Positions 33,020 to 41,102 of a stretch of DNA of 64,000 nucleotides are shown here, piece after piece. Numbering within the stretch: the first letter of the stretch is position 1; the number at the start of each line of letters is the position of its first letter. This DNA is from Rosettibacter primus. Its GTDB lineage: Bacteria > Bacteroidota > Ignavibacteria > Ignavibacteriales > Melioribacteraceae. Both the position numbers and the translations under genes were made by a program. Location of the stretch: the NCBI RefSeq assembly GCF_036860675.1, contig NZ_JAYKGK010000002.1, forward strand, positions 124,001-188,000, in the 5' to 3' direction. The notes beneath the pieces are model-generated. The model was not told where the DNA came from, did not search any database, and saw nothing but the letters and a program-made list of their open reading frames with translations.

Positions 33020-34153
33020 TTAAAAGCTAAACCGAATACCAATGCTTATAGAATTATTTCTATAATTAAATAAATCACTATTTGATTTGTTTTCCATATA
33101 TTGATAATTAAACAATAATGACAAATTCATATTTTCTGCATAACCAAGAACAAAATCTTTTTTTATCATGAAACTAAAAATTTTCTGCTTATCATTTCGC
33201 ATATAGTTATTATGATATTCTAATTCTTCATCATAAATGCCCTGAGAAGGATAAAATTTTCTATTATAATAAAAACCTGTTTTTATTGTAAAATCATTTG
33301 AAAAGATTTTTGTAAGTTCTGCAAGTACACTATTACCTTCATAATTAACCGGGTCATCAAAAATTTCAGATTCATCACCATAAATCATATTGACATCTTT
33401 TACATAACTATTAAAACCACTGTTCAAAATGCTTCTGTTTGTAAATTGTAATGCAATTCCTGTTTTGGGAGTAATTGATTGTGCAACTCTAAAATAATTT
33501 AAGAATTGTGTTACATAAGAAATATTTTTATCAAGATACGACTCGGTTATTAATTGATTATGTTCATCAAAGTAAGAATAAGAACCTGACTGAGTTGGAT
33601 TTAAATATTTTTTATAATTAAAACTACTCCCGATAATTAATGTTGTCCCGCTTTCAAAACCATAATTCAAAAAAACATTTGCAGAGTATTTCAAATTATT
33701 AAGGATATTAATATTGGGATAATTTGCAATGCTTAAATTAGATGAAAGTCTAATATAAAAATCTTTGAAATTTGTGTTATAGGAATAAAACATGAATGCA
33801 TTTGTATAATCAAAATAGTTATAAATATCTTTCCCAAATCGTTGTTCTATATAAGCTCCTAAATAAGACTTTTCAAAACTTTTTAAAACTGATAATTGAT
33901 GAACATAAAAATTTCTTGCAGCATCAGAGCCAAAAGAAATATAGTTCCCTGAGTAATTAATTGCCATTATATCAAAGTCATATGCAAGTTCATAATTCAA
34001 TAAAAAAATAGATGTTTTTAATGCATACTTTGTTCTGAATGGATTATCATTATATTCATATTCTGTTGTTATACTGGAAGATAATTGTGCGTACTCATTA
34101 ATTGACAAAAATAAAATTATGATTAATGTAAAAATTATTTTTCTGGATGGCAT
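33020..34153 (-). CDS. Outer-membrane beta-barrel protein of unknown function
   Basis: A 377-residue protein with a signal peptide (RKIIFTLIIILFLSINEYAQ) and repeated amphipathic strands rich in Tyr/Asn, ending in NSISIGIRFSF with terminal Phe, typical of outer-membrane insertion. There is no plug or TonB box and no family was recognised. It lies between the secreted Asp-rich protein (separated by a terminator hairpin) and the kinase, so it may be part of a surface sensing or export unit. Confidence 0.75.
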   Translation of the reverse strand: MPSRKIIFTLIIILFLSINEYAQLSSSITTEYEYNDNPFRTKYALKTSIFLLNYELAYDFDIMAINYSGNYISFGSDAARNFYVHQLSVLKSFEKSYLGAYIEQRFGKDIYNYFDYTNAFMFYSYNTNFKDFYIRLSSNLSIANYPNINILNNLKYSANVFLNYGFESGTTLIIGSSFNYKKYLNPTQSGSYSYFDEHNQLITESYLDKNISYVTQFLNYFRVAQSITPKTGIALQFTNRSILNSGFNSYVKDVNMIYGDESEIFDDPVNYEGNSVLAELTKIFSNDFTIKTGFYYNRKFYPSQGIYDEELEYHNNYMRNDKQKIFSFMIKKDFVLGYAENMNLSLLFNYQYMENKSNSDLFNYRNNSISIGIRFSF

Positions 34154-34182
34154 ATAGGACTCGCTATTTCTGTAACATTATT

Positions 34183-34206
34183 AAAAAAGGGACTCCGAAG
34201 AGTCCC
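34183..34206 (-). terminator. Intrinsic terminator/attenuator with UUCG loop
   Basis: On the minus strand: GGGACTC-TTCG-GAGTCCC followed by six T. It lies directly after the secreted Asp-rich protein gene and before the barrel gene, so it should end or reduce transcription into the barrel-kinase-regulator genes. Confidence 0.9.
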
Positions 34207-34213
34207 AATAATT

Positions 34214-34639
34214 TTATTTACCGCCTCTGTAACCTCGTCCTGCTTTGGTCTGAGTTCCAGTCTGAGTTTCTGTTTGTGTTCCAGTTTGTGTACCCTGATT
34301 TACATTGTTTTTCATTCCTTTACCCGAACCATATCCACCTTTTCCGCCTTTATTATTTAACCTTCCTTTTTTAGCATTATCATTAATTCCATCGCCATCA
34401 AGGTCTACAAATTTATTTCTTTGTAATTTTGGTCCTGTATAATCAGGGTCTAAACCGTTTGGAATTCCATCCCCATCATGGTCTGGTGCATTATCATTGT
34501 AACCGTCACCATTGTTATCAATAAAGTTTTTACCATGCTGTGCCGGAGGATTTGGTTTTGATTGGTCTTGAGTTTGTGCACTTACACTGATATAACTCAA
34601 TAAAAGTGTAGCTGCGAAGAAAACTATTAACTTTTTCAT
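34214..34639 (-). CDS. Secreted Asp-rich calcium-binding-like protein
   Basis: A 141-residue protein: signal peptide (KKLIVFFAATLLLSYISVSA), then three DxDxDG loops (NNGDGYND, DHDGDGIPN, DLDGDGIND) like EF-hand or thrombospondin-type-3 repeats, a Gly/Lys-rich linker, a Thr-Gln repeat (TQTGTQTETQTGTQTK) and a GRGYRGGK tail. Calcium binding is inferred from loops. A strong ribosome site (AAGGAG) and a terminator right behind suggest a highly expressed single message. The Thr-Gln repeat is a likely hotspot for length change. Confidence 0.8.
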   Translation of the reverse strand: MKKLIVFFAATLLLSYISVSAQTQDQSKPNPPAQHGKNFIDNNGDGYNDNAPDHDGDGIPNGLDPDYTGPKLQRNKFVDLDGDGINDNAKKGRLNNKGGKGGYGSGKGMKNNVNQGTQTGTQTETQTGTQTKAGRGYRGGK

Positions 34640-34773
34640 TTTATTACTCCTTATGTTGTTTGTTAGTAATCATTAGTTCGCAACATAAGTATTAAAAACT
34701 ATGCCAATTGTAAAAACTAAGTTTTTCATAAGAATTTCAAAAAAATCTAAAGATTTATAAGGAGTAATTGAAC

Positions 34774-36549
34774 TTATAAGTCGAATAGTTCGCCCTTTGA
34801 GTCGAATAAGCCATTGGAGTTTAAAATTCCATACTTTTTCATTTTTCTCCAGAGTGTTGAAGGATTAATATTCAATTCCTTGGCAGTCTTAGTTCGATTC
34901 CACATATTCTTTTTCAAAGTAGAAATAATTAACTCTTTTTCAGTTTCTTCAATACTATTCCGAATATTTGTATCATTTGTAAAATTATTTTTGATTTGAA
35001 CATTTCTTAATCTTTTAGGCAAGCAGTCAATATCAATTATATCATTGGTGCAAAGAACAAAGCAATGTTCAATAACATTTTCTAATTCCCTTATATTGCC
35101 AGGCCAACTATATTCCATAAGAAGTTCATATGCAGCTGAAGAAAATTGTTTGACGTTTTTATTGAATTTCGCATTGAATTTTTCAATAAAATGATTTATT
35201 AACAATGGCAAGTCATCCATCCTTTCTCTTAATGGAGGAAGATGAATATGAATAACATTTATTCTATAGAATAAATCTTCACGAAATCTTTTAGCAGCAA
35301 TTTCTTCTAAAAGGTTTTTATTGGTAGCCGCAATTATTCTTGCATCCATTTTAATAGTTTTATTTCCACCTACTCTTTCAAACTCTTTTGTTTCTAAAAC
35401 TCTAAGCAATTTAGTTTGAACAGCAATAGATAAATCTCCAATTTCATCAAGAAATAAAGTGCCTCCTTGAGCAAGTTCAAACTTTCCAATTTTAGTTTTT
35501 ATAGCACCGGTAAATGCGCCTTTCTCGTGTCCAAATAATTCACTTTCAATAAGTGATTCTACAAACGCACTGCAATTAACTGCTATGAAAGGACCTGTTT
35601 TTCTTGAACTATTTAAATGAATTGCACGTGCGGCTAATTCTTTTCCAGTCCCGCTTTCGCCTGTAATTAAAACTGAACTATCTGTTTGTGCTACGCTTTC
35701 AAGCACAGAAATAATTTGTTTAATTTCTTTATTTCTGCCGACAATGTTTTCATACTTAAAAAACTCACTTAAATGTGCAGACAAATTTTTTATTTCTGAT
35801 ATATCCATAAAAGTTTCAACTGCGCCTATTTTTTCATTCTTGTTATTAATTAAAATATTGGAATTAACTCTTATAGGAATTTTCCTGCCACTTTTATGCA
35901 ATATTTCTAATTCATTACCTATCATAGCTTTCCCTTTTTTAAGAGTCTGTTCCATATGACAACCATTTCTGCACAACGACGAATTAAATATCTCCCAGCA
36001 TTTTTTTCCTATTGCTTCTGAAATTTTGTAGCCTGTAATTTTTTCTGCTGATTTGTTAAAAGAAGTTACATTCCAATCATTATCAATCGTAAATGTGCCT
36101 TCAATACTACTATTAAAAATAGCATCAAGCTTGTTTTTCTGATCTATCAACTCTAAAGTTTTTTGTTGAATCTCTTCTGCCAGCGTAAGCATCTCTTTAG
36201 TATCTCTAAAAACGAAGACTACACTTAAAACATTTTCATTTCTCTTAATTGGTGTAATCGAGGCAAGGACATTTTTTATATTTCCTTTTTTATCTGTGAT
36301 GTTTATCGCAAGATTTGTAAAAGTGCGGTTATCATTTAAGGATTCGATAATATAGTTCATATCACCTAGACATTCACGAAACATAATTTTGCAATCTATT
36401 CCAATAATTTCATCTTCTTCATAACCGCTAATCCTTGAAGCAGCTTCGTTAAAAACAATAACTTTCAAATCTTTTCCGATAACAGCAATTCCATCTGGAA
36501 TTATAAACGCTTCCTTGTTATTATCTATTATTTGCTGAACTTCTTTCAT
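34774..36549 (-). CDS. PAS-sigma-54 transcriptional activator
   Basis: 591 residues: PAS1 (1-115), coiled linker, PAS2 (135-250) with a Cys group (Cys184, Cys193, Cys197 in KKCWEIFNSSLCRNGCHME) that may hold a metal or Fe-S centre, AAA+ (Walker A GESGTGKE 297-304, GAFTGA, LFLDEIGDL), and a Fis-type HTH (NRTKTAKELNINPSTLWRKM). I start at the ATG at 36549 behind GGAG; a TTG 15 bases upstream overlaps that site. It is divergent from the NifX/MinD cluster, with dyads and a sigma-54-like promoter in the shared gap. Confidence 0.9.
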   Translation of the reverse strand: MKEVQQIIDNNKEAFIIPDGIAVIGKDLKVIVFNEAASRISGYEEDEIIGIDCKIMFRECLGDMNYIIESLNDNRTFTNLAINITDKKGNIKNVLASITPIKRNENVLSVVFVFRDTKEMLTLAEEIQQKTLELIDQKNKLDAIFNSSIEGTFTIDNDWNVTSFNKSAEKITGYKISEAIGKKCWEIFNSSLCRNGCHMEQTLKKGKAMIGNELEILHKSGRKIPIRVNSNILINNKNEKIGAVETFMDISEIKNLSAHLSEFFKYENIVGRNKEIKQIISVLESVAQTDSSVLITGESGTGKELAARAIHLNSSRKTGPFIAVNCSAFVESLIESELFGHEKGAFTGAIKTKIGKFELAQGGTLFLDEIGDLSIAVQTKLLRVLETKEFERVGGNKTIKMDARIIAATNKNLLEEIAAKRFREDLFYRINVIHIHLPPLRERMDDLPLLINHFIEKFNAKFNKNVKQFSSAAYELLMEYSWPGNIRELENVIEHCFVLCTNDIIDIDCLPKRLRNVQIKNNFTNDTNIRNSIEETEKELIISTLKKNMWNRTKTAKELNINPSTLWRKMKKYGILNSNGLFDSKGELFDL

Positions 36550-36589
36550 TTCTATAAACTCCAATTAATTATTGCAAATCTATACAAAC

Positions 36590-36636
36590 TATTGCATTAA
36601 TGAAATACAATGCAATATATACTTGCAAGGATGCAA
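36590..36636. promoter_or_regulatory. Enhancer-type dyads for the divergent regulator
   Basis: TATTGCATT-(10)-AATGCAATA (36590-36617) is a perfect 9-base inverted repeat. A second smaller dyad TTGCA-AGGA-TGCAA follows at 36623-36636, and another TTGCAA occurs at 36572. They lie 50-100 bases upstream of the candidate sigma-54 promoter, fitting an activator site. Confidence 0.65.
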
Positions 36637-36687
36637 TAATTATATAACTAAAACCATAAAAAATAGATTAAAAAATTAATTTTATAA

Positions 36688-36704
36688 TTGGCTTTAATCT
36701 TGTA
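36688..36704 (+). promoter_or_regulatory. Candidate sigma-54 promoter of the NifX/MinD cluster
   Basis: TTGGC, seven bases, TTGTA: spacing is exact for -24/-12, with the -12 GC replaced by GT. It lies about 33 bases before the first ATG (36737) and downstream of the dyads at 36590-36636. Confidence 0.55.
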
Positions 36705-36736
36705 ATGCATTGAAATAATTATTATAGGAGGTCAAT

Positions 36737-36958
36737 ATGCCAGGCTTCGATAGAACAGATCCATTAGGACAAGATCCTTTAACAGGCAGAAGAAGAGGTT
36801 TCTGCCGCGATATTCAAACAACTCAAACAGAAAAAACTTCGGAACAATCTGCAGAAAATAAAGAGGTTATCTATGGAGTTGGTCGTGGCGGAAGACCACG
36901 CGGCGGCGGAAGAGGATATTGCTTTGGCGGTCGCAGAGGTTTAGGTAGATCTCGCTGA
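36737..36958 (+). CDS. DUF5320-like small Gly/Arg-rich protein
   Basis: 73 residues. The start MPGFDRTDPLGQDPLTGRRR matches the MPGFDGTGPxGxGPxTGR pattern of small proteins encoded with NifX-family/MinD ATPase clusters. The C-terminus is Gly-Arg rich (GRGGRPRGGGRGYCFGG). One Cys near each end. GGAGG lies seven bases before the ATG. It is the first gene after the promoter. Function unknown; nucleic-acid or cofactor binding would be only a guess from composition. Confidence 0.85.
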   Translation: MPGFDRTDPLGQDPLTGRRRGFCRDIQTTQTEKTSEQSAENKEVIYGVGRGGRPRGGGRGYCFGGRRGLGRSR

Positions 36959-36989
36959 AGAGAATTCGAAAACTAAATAAAGTGCATCT

Positions 36990-37391
36990 ATGTTAATTGC
37001 AATTACTTCCGAAGGTATGGAGCCGACTTCGTTGGTTGCGGAGAAATTAGGAAGAACTCCTTTCTTAATTTTTTATGAAACAGAGAAAAATACTTTCGAA
37101 TCTCTCCGCAACCCTTATGCTAATTTATTTGGTGGAGCCGGAATTCAAACTTCTCAATTAATCATTGAAAAAAATGTTGATGCTGTAATTACAATTGACA
37201 TTGGATTAAACCCTCTTCGCCTTTTAATTTCTGCTAATATTAAAGTTTTTTCCTGTTCTAAAAAACAAGTCATAGAAGCCGTAAAGGATTTTATGGAAAA
37301 TAAACTAATGATAGTTGAACAAAAAACTATGATGAATTTTGGAAGAAAAAGACACATGAGAAAAGGATGGAGATGGAATAATAATTTTTAA
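36990..37391 (+). CDS. NifX/dinitrogenase iron-molybdenum cofactor family protein
   Basis: 133 residues with the RNase-H-like NifX fold: LIAITSEGMEPTSLVAEKLG, then FLIFYETEKNTFESLRNPYA, and the late NVDAVITIDIGLNPLRLL. The usual HFGR is KLGR, so the metal-binding His is missing. A basic tail (NFGRKRHMRKGWRWNNN) follows the domain. It is cotranscribed with the DUF5320-like gene. Function unknown; members bind iron-molybdenum or other metal clusters in nitrogen fixers. Confidence 0.85.
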   Translation: MLIAITSEGMEPTSLVAEKLGRTPFLIFYETEKNTFESLRNPYANLFGGAGIQTSQLIIEKNVDAVITIDIGLNPLRLLISANIKVFSCSKKQVIEAVKDFMENKLMIVEQKTMMNFGRKRHMRKGWRWNNNF

Positions 37392-37427
37392 ATATTAATT
37401 CTCAGTAATACAAAAAAAGGAGATAAT

Positions 37428-37814
37428 ATGAATCATCGACTAGCAATTGCAATCGAAGAAATTGGTAATGTAGAAAGAGTAGCCGAACATTTTGGCAGAT
37501 GTACAAAATTCAATGTATGTGAACTTGACGAACAAAAAAAAGTATTGAAAACTGAAACATACTTTAATCCGCTTGCGGGAGAACACGGCGGAGCTTGCCA
37601 GCTGCCTGCTTATGTCAAACAGTTCAATGTAAATACAATAATCACAGGCGGAATGGGACAAAAAGCAGTTTCACATTTTCTTGATTATGGTATCAATGTC
37701 ATTACAGCTCCTGGATTACTATATGAAGAAGCATTAAATCTTTTTATTCAAGGAAAACTTAATGGTTATGAAGCATGTTCTCACGGACATAGACACGAAC
37801 ATCATCGAAATTAA
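37428..37814 (+). CDS. NifX/dinitrogenase iron-molybdenum cofactor family protein
   Basis: 128 residues. VERVAEHFGRCTKFNVCELD carries the HFGRC motif (His plus Cys). Next is AGEHGGACQLPAYVKQFNVN, and the tail is His-rich (ACSHGHRHEHHRN), likely metal binding. AAAGGAG precedes the ATG. It lies between another NifX-family gene and the MinD-type ATPase. Confidence 0.9.
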   Translation: MNHRLAIAIEEIGNVERVAEHFGRCTKFNVCELDEQKKVLKTETYFNPLAGEHGGACQLPAYVKQFNVNTIITGGMGQKAVSHFLDYGINVITAPGLLYEEALNLFIQGKLNGYEACSHGHRHEHHRN

Positions 37815-37829
37815 AAGCAGGAATTTGAT

Positions 37830-38693
37830 TTGATAATATCTATTGCATCAGGTAAAGGCGGAACTGGTAAGACAACATTGTCAGCTGCATTGGCAAGTTT
37901 AATAGACAAAAAAGCAATTATCGATTGCGATGTAGACGCCGCAAATCTTTATTTAATTTTTAAGCCAGAAATAATACACAGTTATGAATTTTACGGTGGC
38001 AAAAAAGCATCAATTGACAGAAGCAAATGTGAGGAATGCGGATTATGTGAGACCATATGCCGTTTCGATGCAATTAATAATTATACTATCAATCAGTTAA
38101 GTTGCGAAGGGTGTGGTTTATGTTTTAGAATTTGCCCTTAGGGAGCTATCGAATTCAATACTAAAAAATCAGGATACTACTTTGAATGCGAATTGCCGGA
38201 TAAATCCAAATTTTATTATGCAAAACTTTTACCAGGCGAAGGAAATTCCGGCAAACTTGTAAGTGAAATAAAACGAAAAGCACTTAAAAATATTTCATCT
38301 GAAATTGAATGGATTATTGTTGATGGACCGCTTGGAGTTGGATGTCCTGTAAATGCAAGTATTGCTTCAGCAGATTATGCCGTTATTGTTACTGAACCGA
38401 CTGTATCAGTGATTCATGATCTGAAGCGGTTTGTCCAGCTTTTAACTGCATTTAAAATCCATGCAGGAATCATAATAAACAAATATGATTTAAATGAAAA
38501 CATAACTTCACAAATAATTAAATACGCCAATAGTGAAAATATACCTATTATCGGGTCAATTCCTTTTGATATTGAATTTGTAAACGCTCTTATTAATAAA
38601 GAAAATGCTGTAGATACTAATGAAAGAATTCGCAAAGAGATTAAAACAATTTGGCAGCAGCTCGAATTACAAATTGAAATATCAATTAACTAA
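37830..38693 (+). pseudogene. MinD-superfamily ATPase with ferredoxin insert, interrupted by an amber codon
   Basis: The frame begins with a TTG start (AGCAGGAA upstream) and IISIASGKGGTGKTTLSAAL, the deviant Walker A of MinD/Mrp ATPases. CEECGLCETIC and CEGCGLCFRICP form two [4Fe-4S] clusters. TAG (38139-38141) replaces the residue between CP and GAIEF. The same frame then runs on to the true C-terminus with WIIVDGPLGVGCPVNASI and TEPTVSVIHDLKRF at 38142-38693. Everything else is intact, so this is a single nonsense change, recent loss, or error. The family usually comes as a pair; only one is here. Confidence 0.85.
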
Positions 38694-38711
38694 CAGGAGT
38701 AATTAAGTTAA

Positions 38712-39016
38712 ATGAAACAAAATCCCATAAAACTGCAAAAATTGCAGTTACATCAACAGGCGGCTCTATGGATGCGCTTTTAAGTGAACAGTTTGGACGC
38801 TGCCAATATTTTTTAATTATTGACCCCAAAACTATGAAGTTTGAAGCAATATCAAATTTAGGTGAGCAAATGCAAAGCGGAGCTGGTCCTAAAGCAGCAG
38901 AATTAATAATAAGTAAAGGTGTTGAAGTCTTGCTCACTGGACATGTTGGTGATAGAGCTGAGGAAGTTCTTAAAAGAGCAGGCATTAAAATCGTTGACGG
39001 ATTAAAGGAACGATAA
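38712..39016 (+). pseudogene. NifX-family protein with frameshifted start
   Basis: The body is family-typical: KIAVTSTGGSMDALLSEQFG then RCQYFLIIDPKTMKFEA, ELIISKGVEVLLTGHVGDRA. The in-frame ATG at 38768 lies inside the first strand and lacks a ribosome site. The well-placed start (AGGAG at 38696, ATG at 38712, MKQNPIK) is out of frame by one base in the A-run around 38729-38732. Adding one A restores a continuous 102-residue protein. I read it as a one-base deletion or assembly error; expression from 38768 would give a shortened 82-residue form. Confidence 0.7.
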
Positions 39017-39066
39017 AAGTTAAGGAAGCAGTTACCAGTTACCTGTCAAAATAAAGAGGAGTAAAA

Positions 39067-39612
39067 ATGTACGTTCCAACAAAAATATTTTTTACAAAAG
39101 GTGTCGGTAGACACAAAGATTATCTTAGCTCTTTTGAATTAGCTCTTAGAAAAGCCGGGATTGAGAAATGTAATTTGATAAATGTCAGCAGCATTTATCC
39201 TCCAGGTTGCAAGATAATTTCTAAACAACAGGGGCTAAAAGAAATAAAAGCCGGACAAATTACCTTTACAGTTATGGCAAGAAACTCTACAAACGAACCA
39301 AATCGATTAATAGCAGCATCAATTGGTGTGGCAATCCCTGCAGATGGCCATCACTATGGTTATCTATCTGAATATCATTCATTTGGCGTAAAGGAAAAAA
39401 TTGCCGGCGATTATGCAGAAGATTTAGCTGCTCAAATGCTTGCCACAACACTTGGAGTAGAATTCGACTCTGAAACCAATTGGAATGAGCGTGAACAAGT
39501 TTTTAAGATGTCCGGTAAAATTGTAAAAACATTTAACATTACTCAAACTGCCGAAGGTGATAAAAATGGTTTATGGACAACTGTTGTTGCTGCAGCAATT
39601 TTGTTACCTTAA
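39067..39612 (+). CDS. pdaD: Pyruvoyl-dependent arginine decarboxylase
   Basis: 181 residues, family size about 165-180. LINVSSIYPPGC holds the self-cleavage site (Ser41-Ser42), which yields a pyruvoyl group on the larger chain; the AASIGVAIPADGHHYGYLSEYH segment and a late C-terminal AVAAAILL-type strand complete the fold. The enzyme makes agmatine, the first step of polyamine synthesis in many Archaea, Chlorobi and Bacteroidota. GAGGAG precedes the ATG. Its link to the upstream NifX cluster is positional only. Confidence 0.93.
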   Translation: MYVPTKIFFTKGVGRHKDYLSSFELALRKAGIEKCNLINVSSIYPPGCKIISKQQGLKEIKAGQITFTVMARNSTNEPNRLIAASIGVAIPADGHHYGYLSEYHSFGVKEKIAGDYAEDLAAQMLATTLGVEFDSETNWNEREQVFKMSGKIVKTFNITQTAEGDKNGLWTTVVAAAILLP

Positions 39613-39662
39613 TTAAATTTTTGAATCTAATAGGTTTAGTAATATTAATAAGAGTAATTCCA

Positions 39663-40502
39663 ATGGAAATTTTATTTCATGTTTTTAATGAATCATTTAG
39701 AATTACACTCTTTGTTCTAATTATGATGGTTGCTGTTGATTATATAAATGTTAAAACAAAAGGTAGATTAGAATTAATACTCAAAAGCGGCAAAAAGTGG
39801 AAACAGTATATTGTTGCTTCTCTGCTTGGCGCTGCGCCAGGTTGTCTTGGTTCTTTTGCTGGTGTTTCTCTTTATATTCATGGAATGATTAGTTTCGGTG
39901 CATTGACTGGATTAATGATTTCAACTGCAGGTGATGAACAATTTATTATGCTTGCTATGTTTCCCAAAACAGCACTGATTATGTTTGCAATTCTTTTTCT
40001 GCTTGGAATTATTGCCGGGTATTTAACCGATTACCTCATACAAAAATTCAACATAAAAACTTGTACTGATTGTGAGTTCAAACAATATCATCCGGAAAAA
40101 AAAGGTTACAAACATTATTTTAAGGACCATATCTGGTCACACATTATTAAAGGACATCTCATAAAAGTATTTCTTTGGACCTTCGGTGCATTGTTAATCA
40201 TAGAATATGCAATGAGCTTTGTAGACCTCAAAAACATTACTGCTGAATATACTATTTGGATTTTGCTGCTTAGTGCACTAATAGGAATTATTCCAGAATC
40301 CGGTCCCCATTTAATTTTTGTAATGCTTTTTGCAAAAGGATTAATTCCCTTCTCAGTTCTATTCACCAGTTCGATTGTTCAAGATGGTCACGGTATGCTG
40401 CCTATGCTATCTTACTCAGTCAAAGATTCTTTGCTTATAAAAACTTTTAATCTATTCTTTGGATTAACAATTGGACTGATAATATACTTATTGGGGTATT
40501 GA
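39663..40502 (+). CDS. Putative 10-TM heavy-metal exporter (ArsP_2 type)
   Basis: A membrane protein of about 279 residues with 8-10 hydrophobic segments. KKWKQYIVASLLGAAPGCLG and GALTGLMISTAGDEQFIMLA, plus IIPESGPHLIFVMLFAKG in the second half, fit the putative heavy-metal exporter family (ArsP_2). The longest frame (from 39573) overlaps pdaD. The ATG at 39663 has no clear ribosome site, and a TTG at 39621 would add a helix, so the start is uncertain. A DCEFKQYHPEKKGYKH loop between halves has a Cys-His pair. The stop TGATG overlaps the next gene. Confidence 0.8.
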   Translation: MEILFHVFNESFRITLFVLIMMVAVDYINVKTKGRLELILKSGKKWKQYIVASLLGAAPGCLGSFAGVSLYIHGMISFGALTGLMISTAGDEQFIMLAMFPKTALIMFAILFLLGIIAGYLTDYLIQKFNIKTCTDCEFKQYHPEKKGYKHYFKDHIWSHIIKGHLIKVFLWTFGALLIIEYAMSFVDLKNITAEYTIWILLLSALIGIIPESGPHLIFVMLFAKGLIPFSVLFTSSIVQDGHGMLPMLSYSVKDSLLIKTFNLFFGLTIGLIIYLLGY

Positions 40503-41071
40503 TGATTAATTATAAATCTATTCCAAAAAATGAAAATGATTTTATTCTAAGTGAGTGGGGCTATGATTTAATGGAAGAATATTTTGAGTTGATTAATGCA
40601 ACAAAATTTTCAGCCGAATATTTTGTGCTTGATATTGCTACAGGAACAGGCAGAGCAGCATCTAAATTATCAAGAATGGGATACAATGTTATTACTGGTG
40701 ATTATAATTATGATTTCAAATATGAAAGCGAAAACAGAATTACAAAAGAGTATCTCAATAAAGTAAACTATATCAAATTTAATCTTGAAAAAATTCCTTT
40801 CAAGGATAACTCTGTTAAAAATATTATATGTATCAATACATTTCACGAGCTTAATAATCCGTTCTTATGTTTAAATGAAATTATTCGCATTCATTCTCCC
40901 AATGGAAAATTATTGATTGCCGATTTTAATTCTAAAGACTTTGATGTGATGGATAAACTATATAAAATTAAATACAACAAACCACACACAAGAGGAAAAA
41001 TATCATTAACAAACTTAGAAAGTGTTTTAATCAGGAATTATTGTGGAATAAAAATAATTAACACAAAATAA
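40502..41071 (+). CDS. SAM-dependent methyltransferase
   Basis: 189 residues, class I fold: motif I VLDIATGTGRAASKL, acidic end of strand 2 VITGDYNYD, then IPFKDNSVKNIICINTFHEL (post I/motif II) and GKLLIADFNS. It starts at the A of TGATG overlapping the exporter stop, so it is coupled. The substrate is unknown; as the neighbour of a metalloid exporter, arsenite methylation comes to mind, but the Cys residues of ArsM are absent. Confidence 0.82.
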   Translation: MINYKSIPKNENDFILSEWGYDLMEEYFELINATKFSAEYFVLDIATGTGRAASKLSRMGYNVITGDYNYDFKYESENRITKEYLNKVNYIKFNLEKIPFKDNSVKNIICINTFHELNNPFLCLNEIIRIHSPNGKLLIADFNSKDFDVMDKLYKIKYNKPHTRGKISLTNLESVLIRNYCGIKIINTK

Positions 41072-41102
41072 AATAAAGGATTTACTGCATGGGGGAAAAG
41101 AA

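Noticed and set aside
34640..34773. Sigma-54 promoter before the secreted Asp-rich gene
   Set aside because: TTGGCAT is a good -24 box but the spaced -12 box reads TTAAT without the GC; too weak to list.
38139..38141. TAG recoding as pyrrolysine
   Set aside because: No pylTSBCD is visible, TAG is used as an ordinary stop by nearby genes, and homologues have ordinary residues at this position.
36737..39016. Nitrogen-fixation cluster
   Set aside because: NifX-family similarity alone is not evidence; nifH, nifD, nifK, nifE, nifN and nifB are absent.
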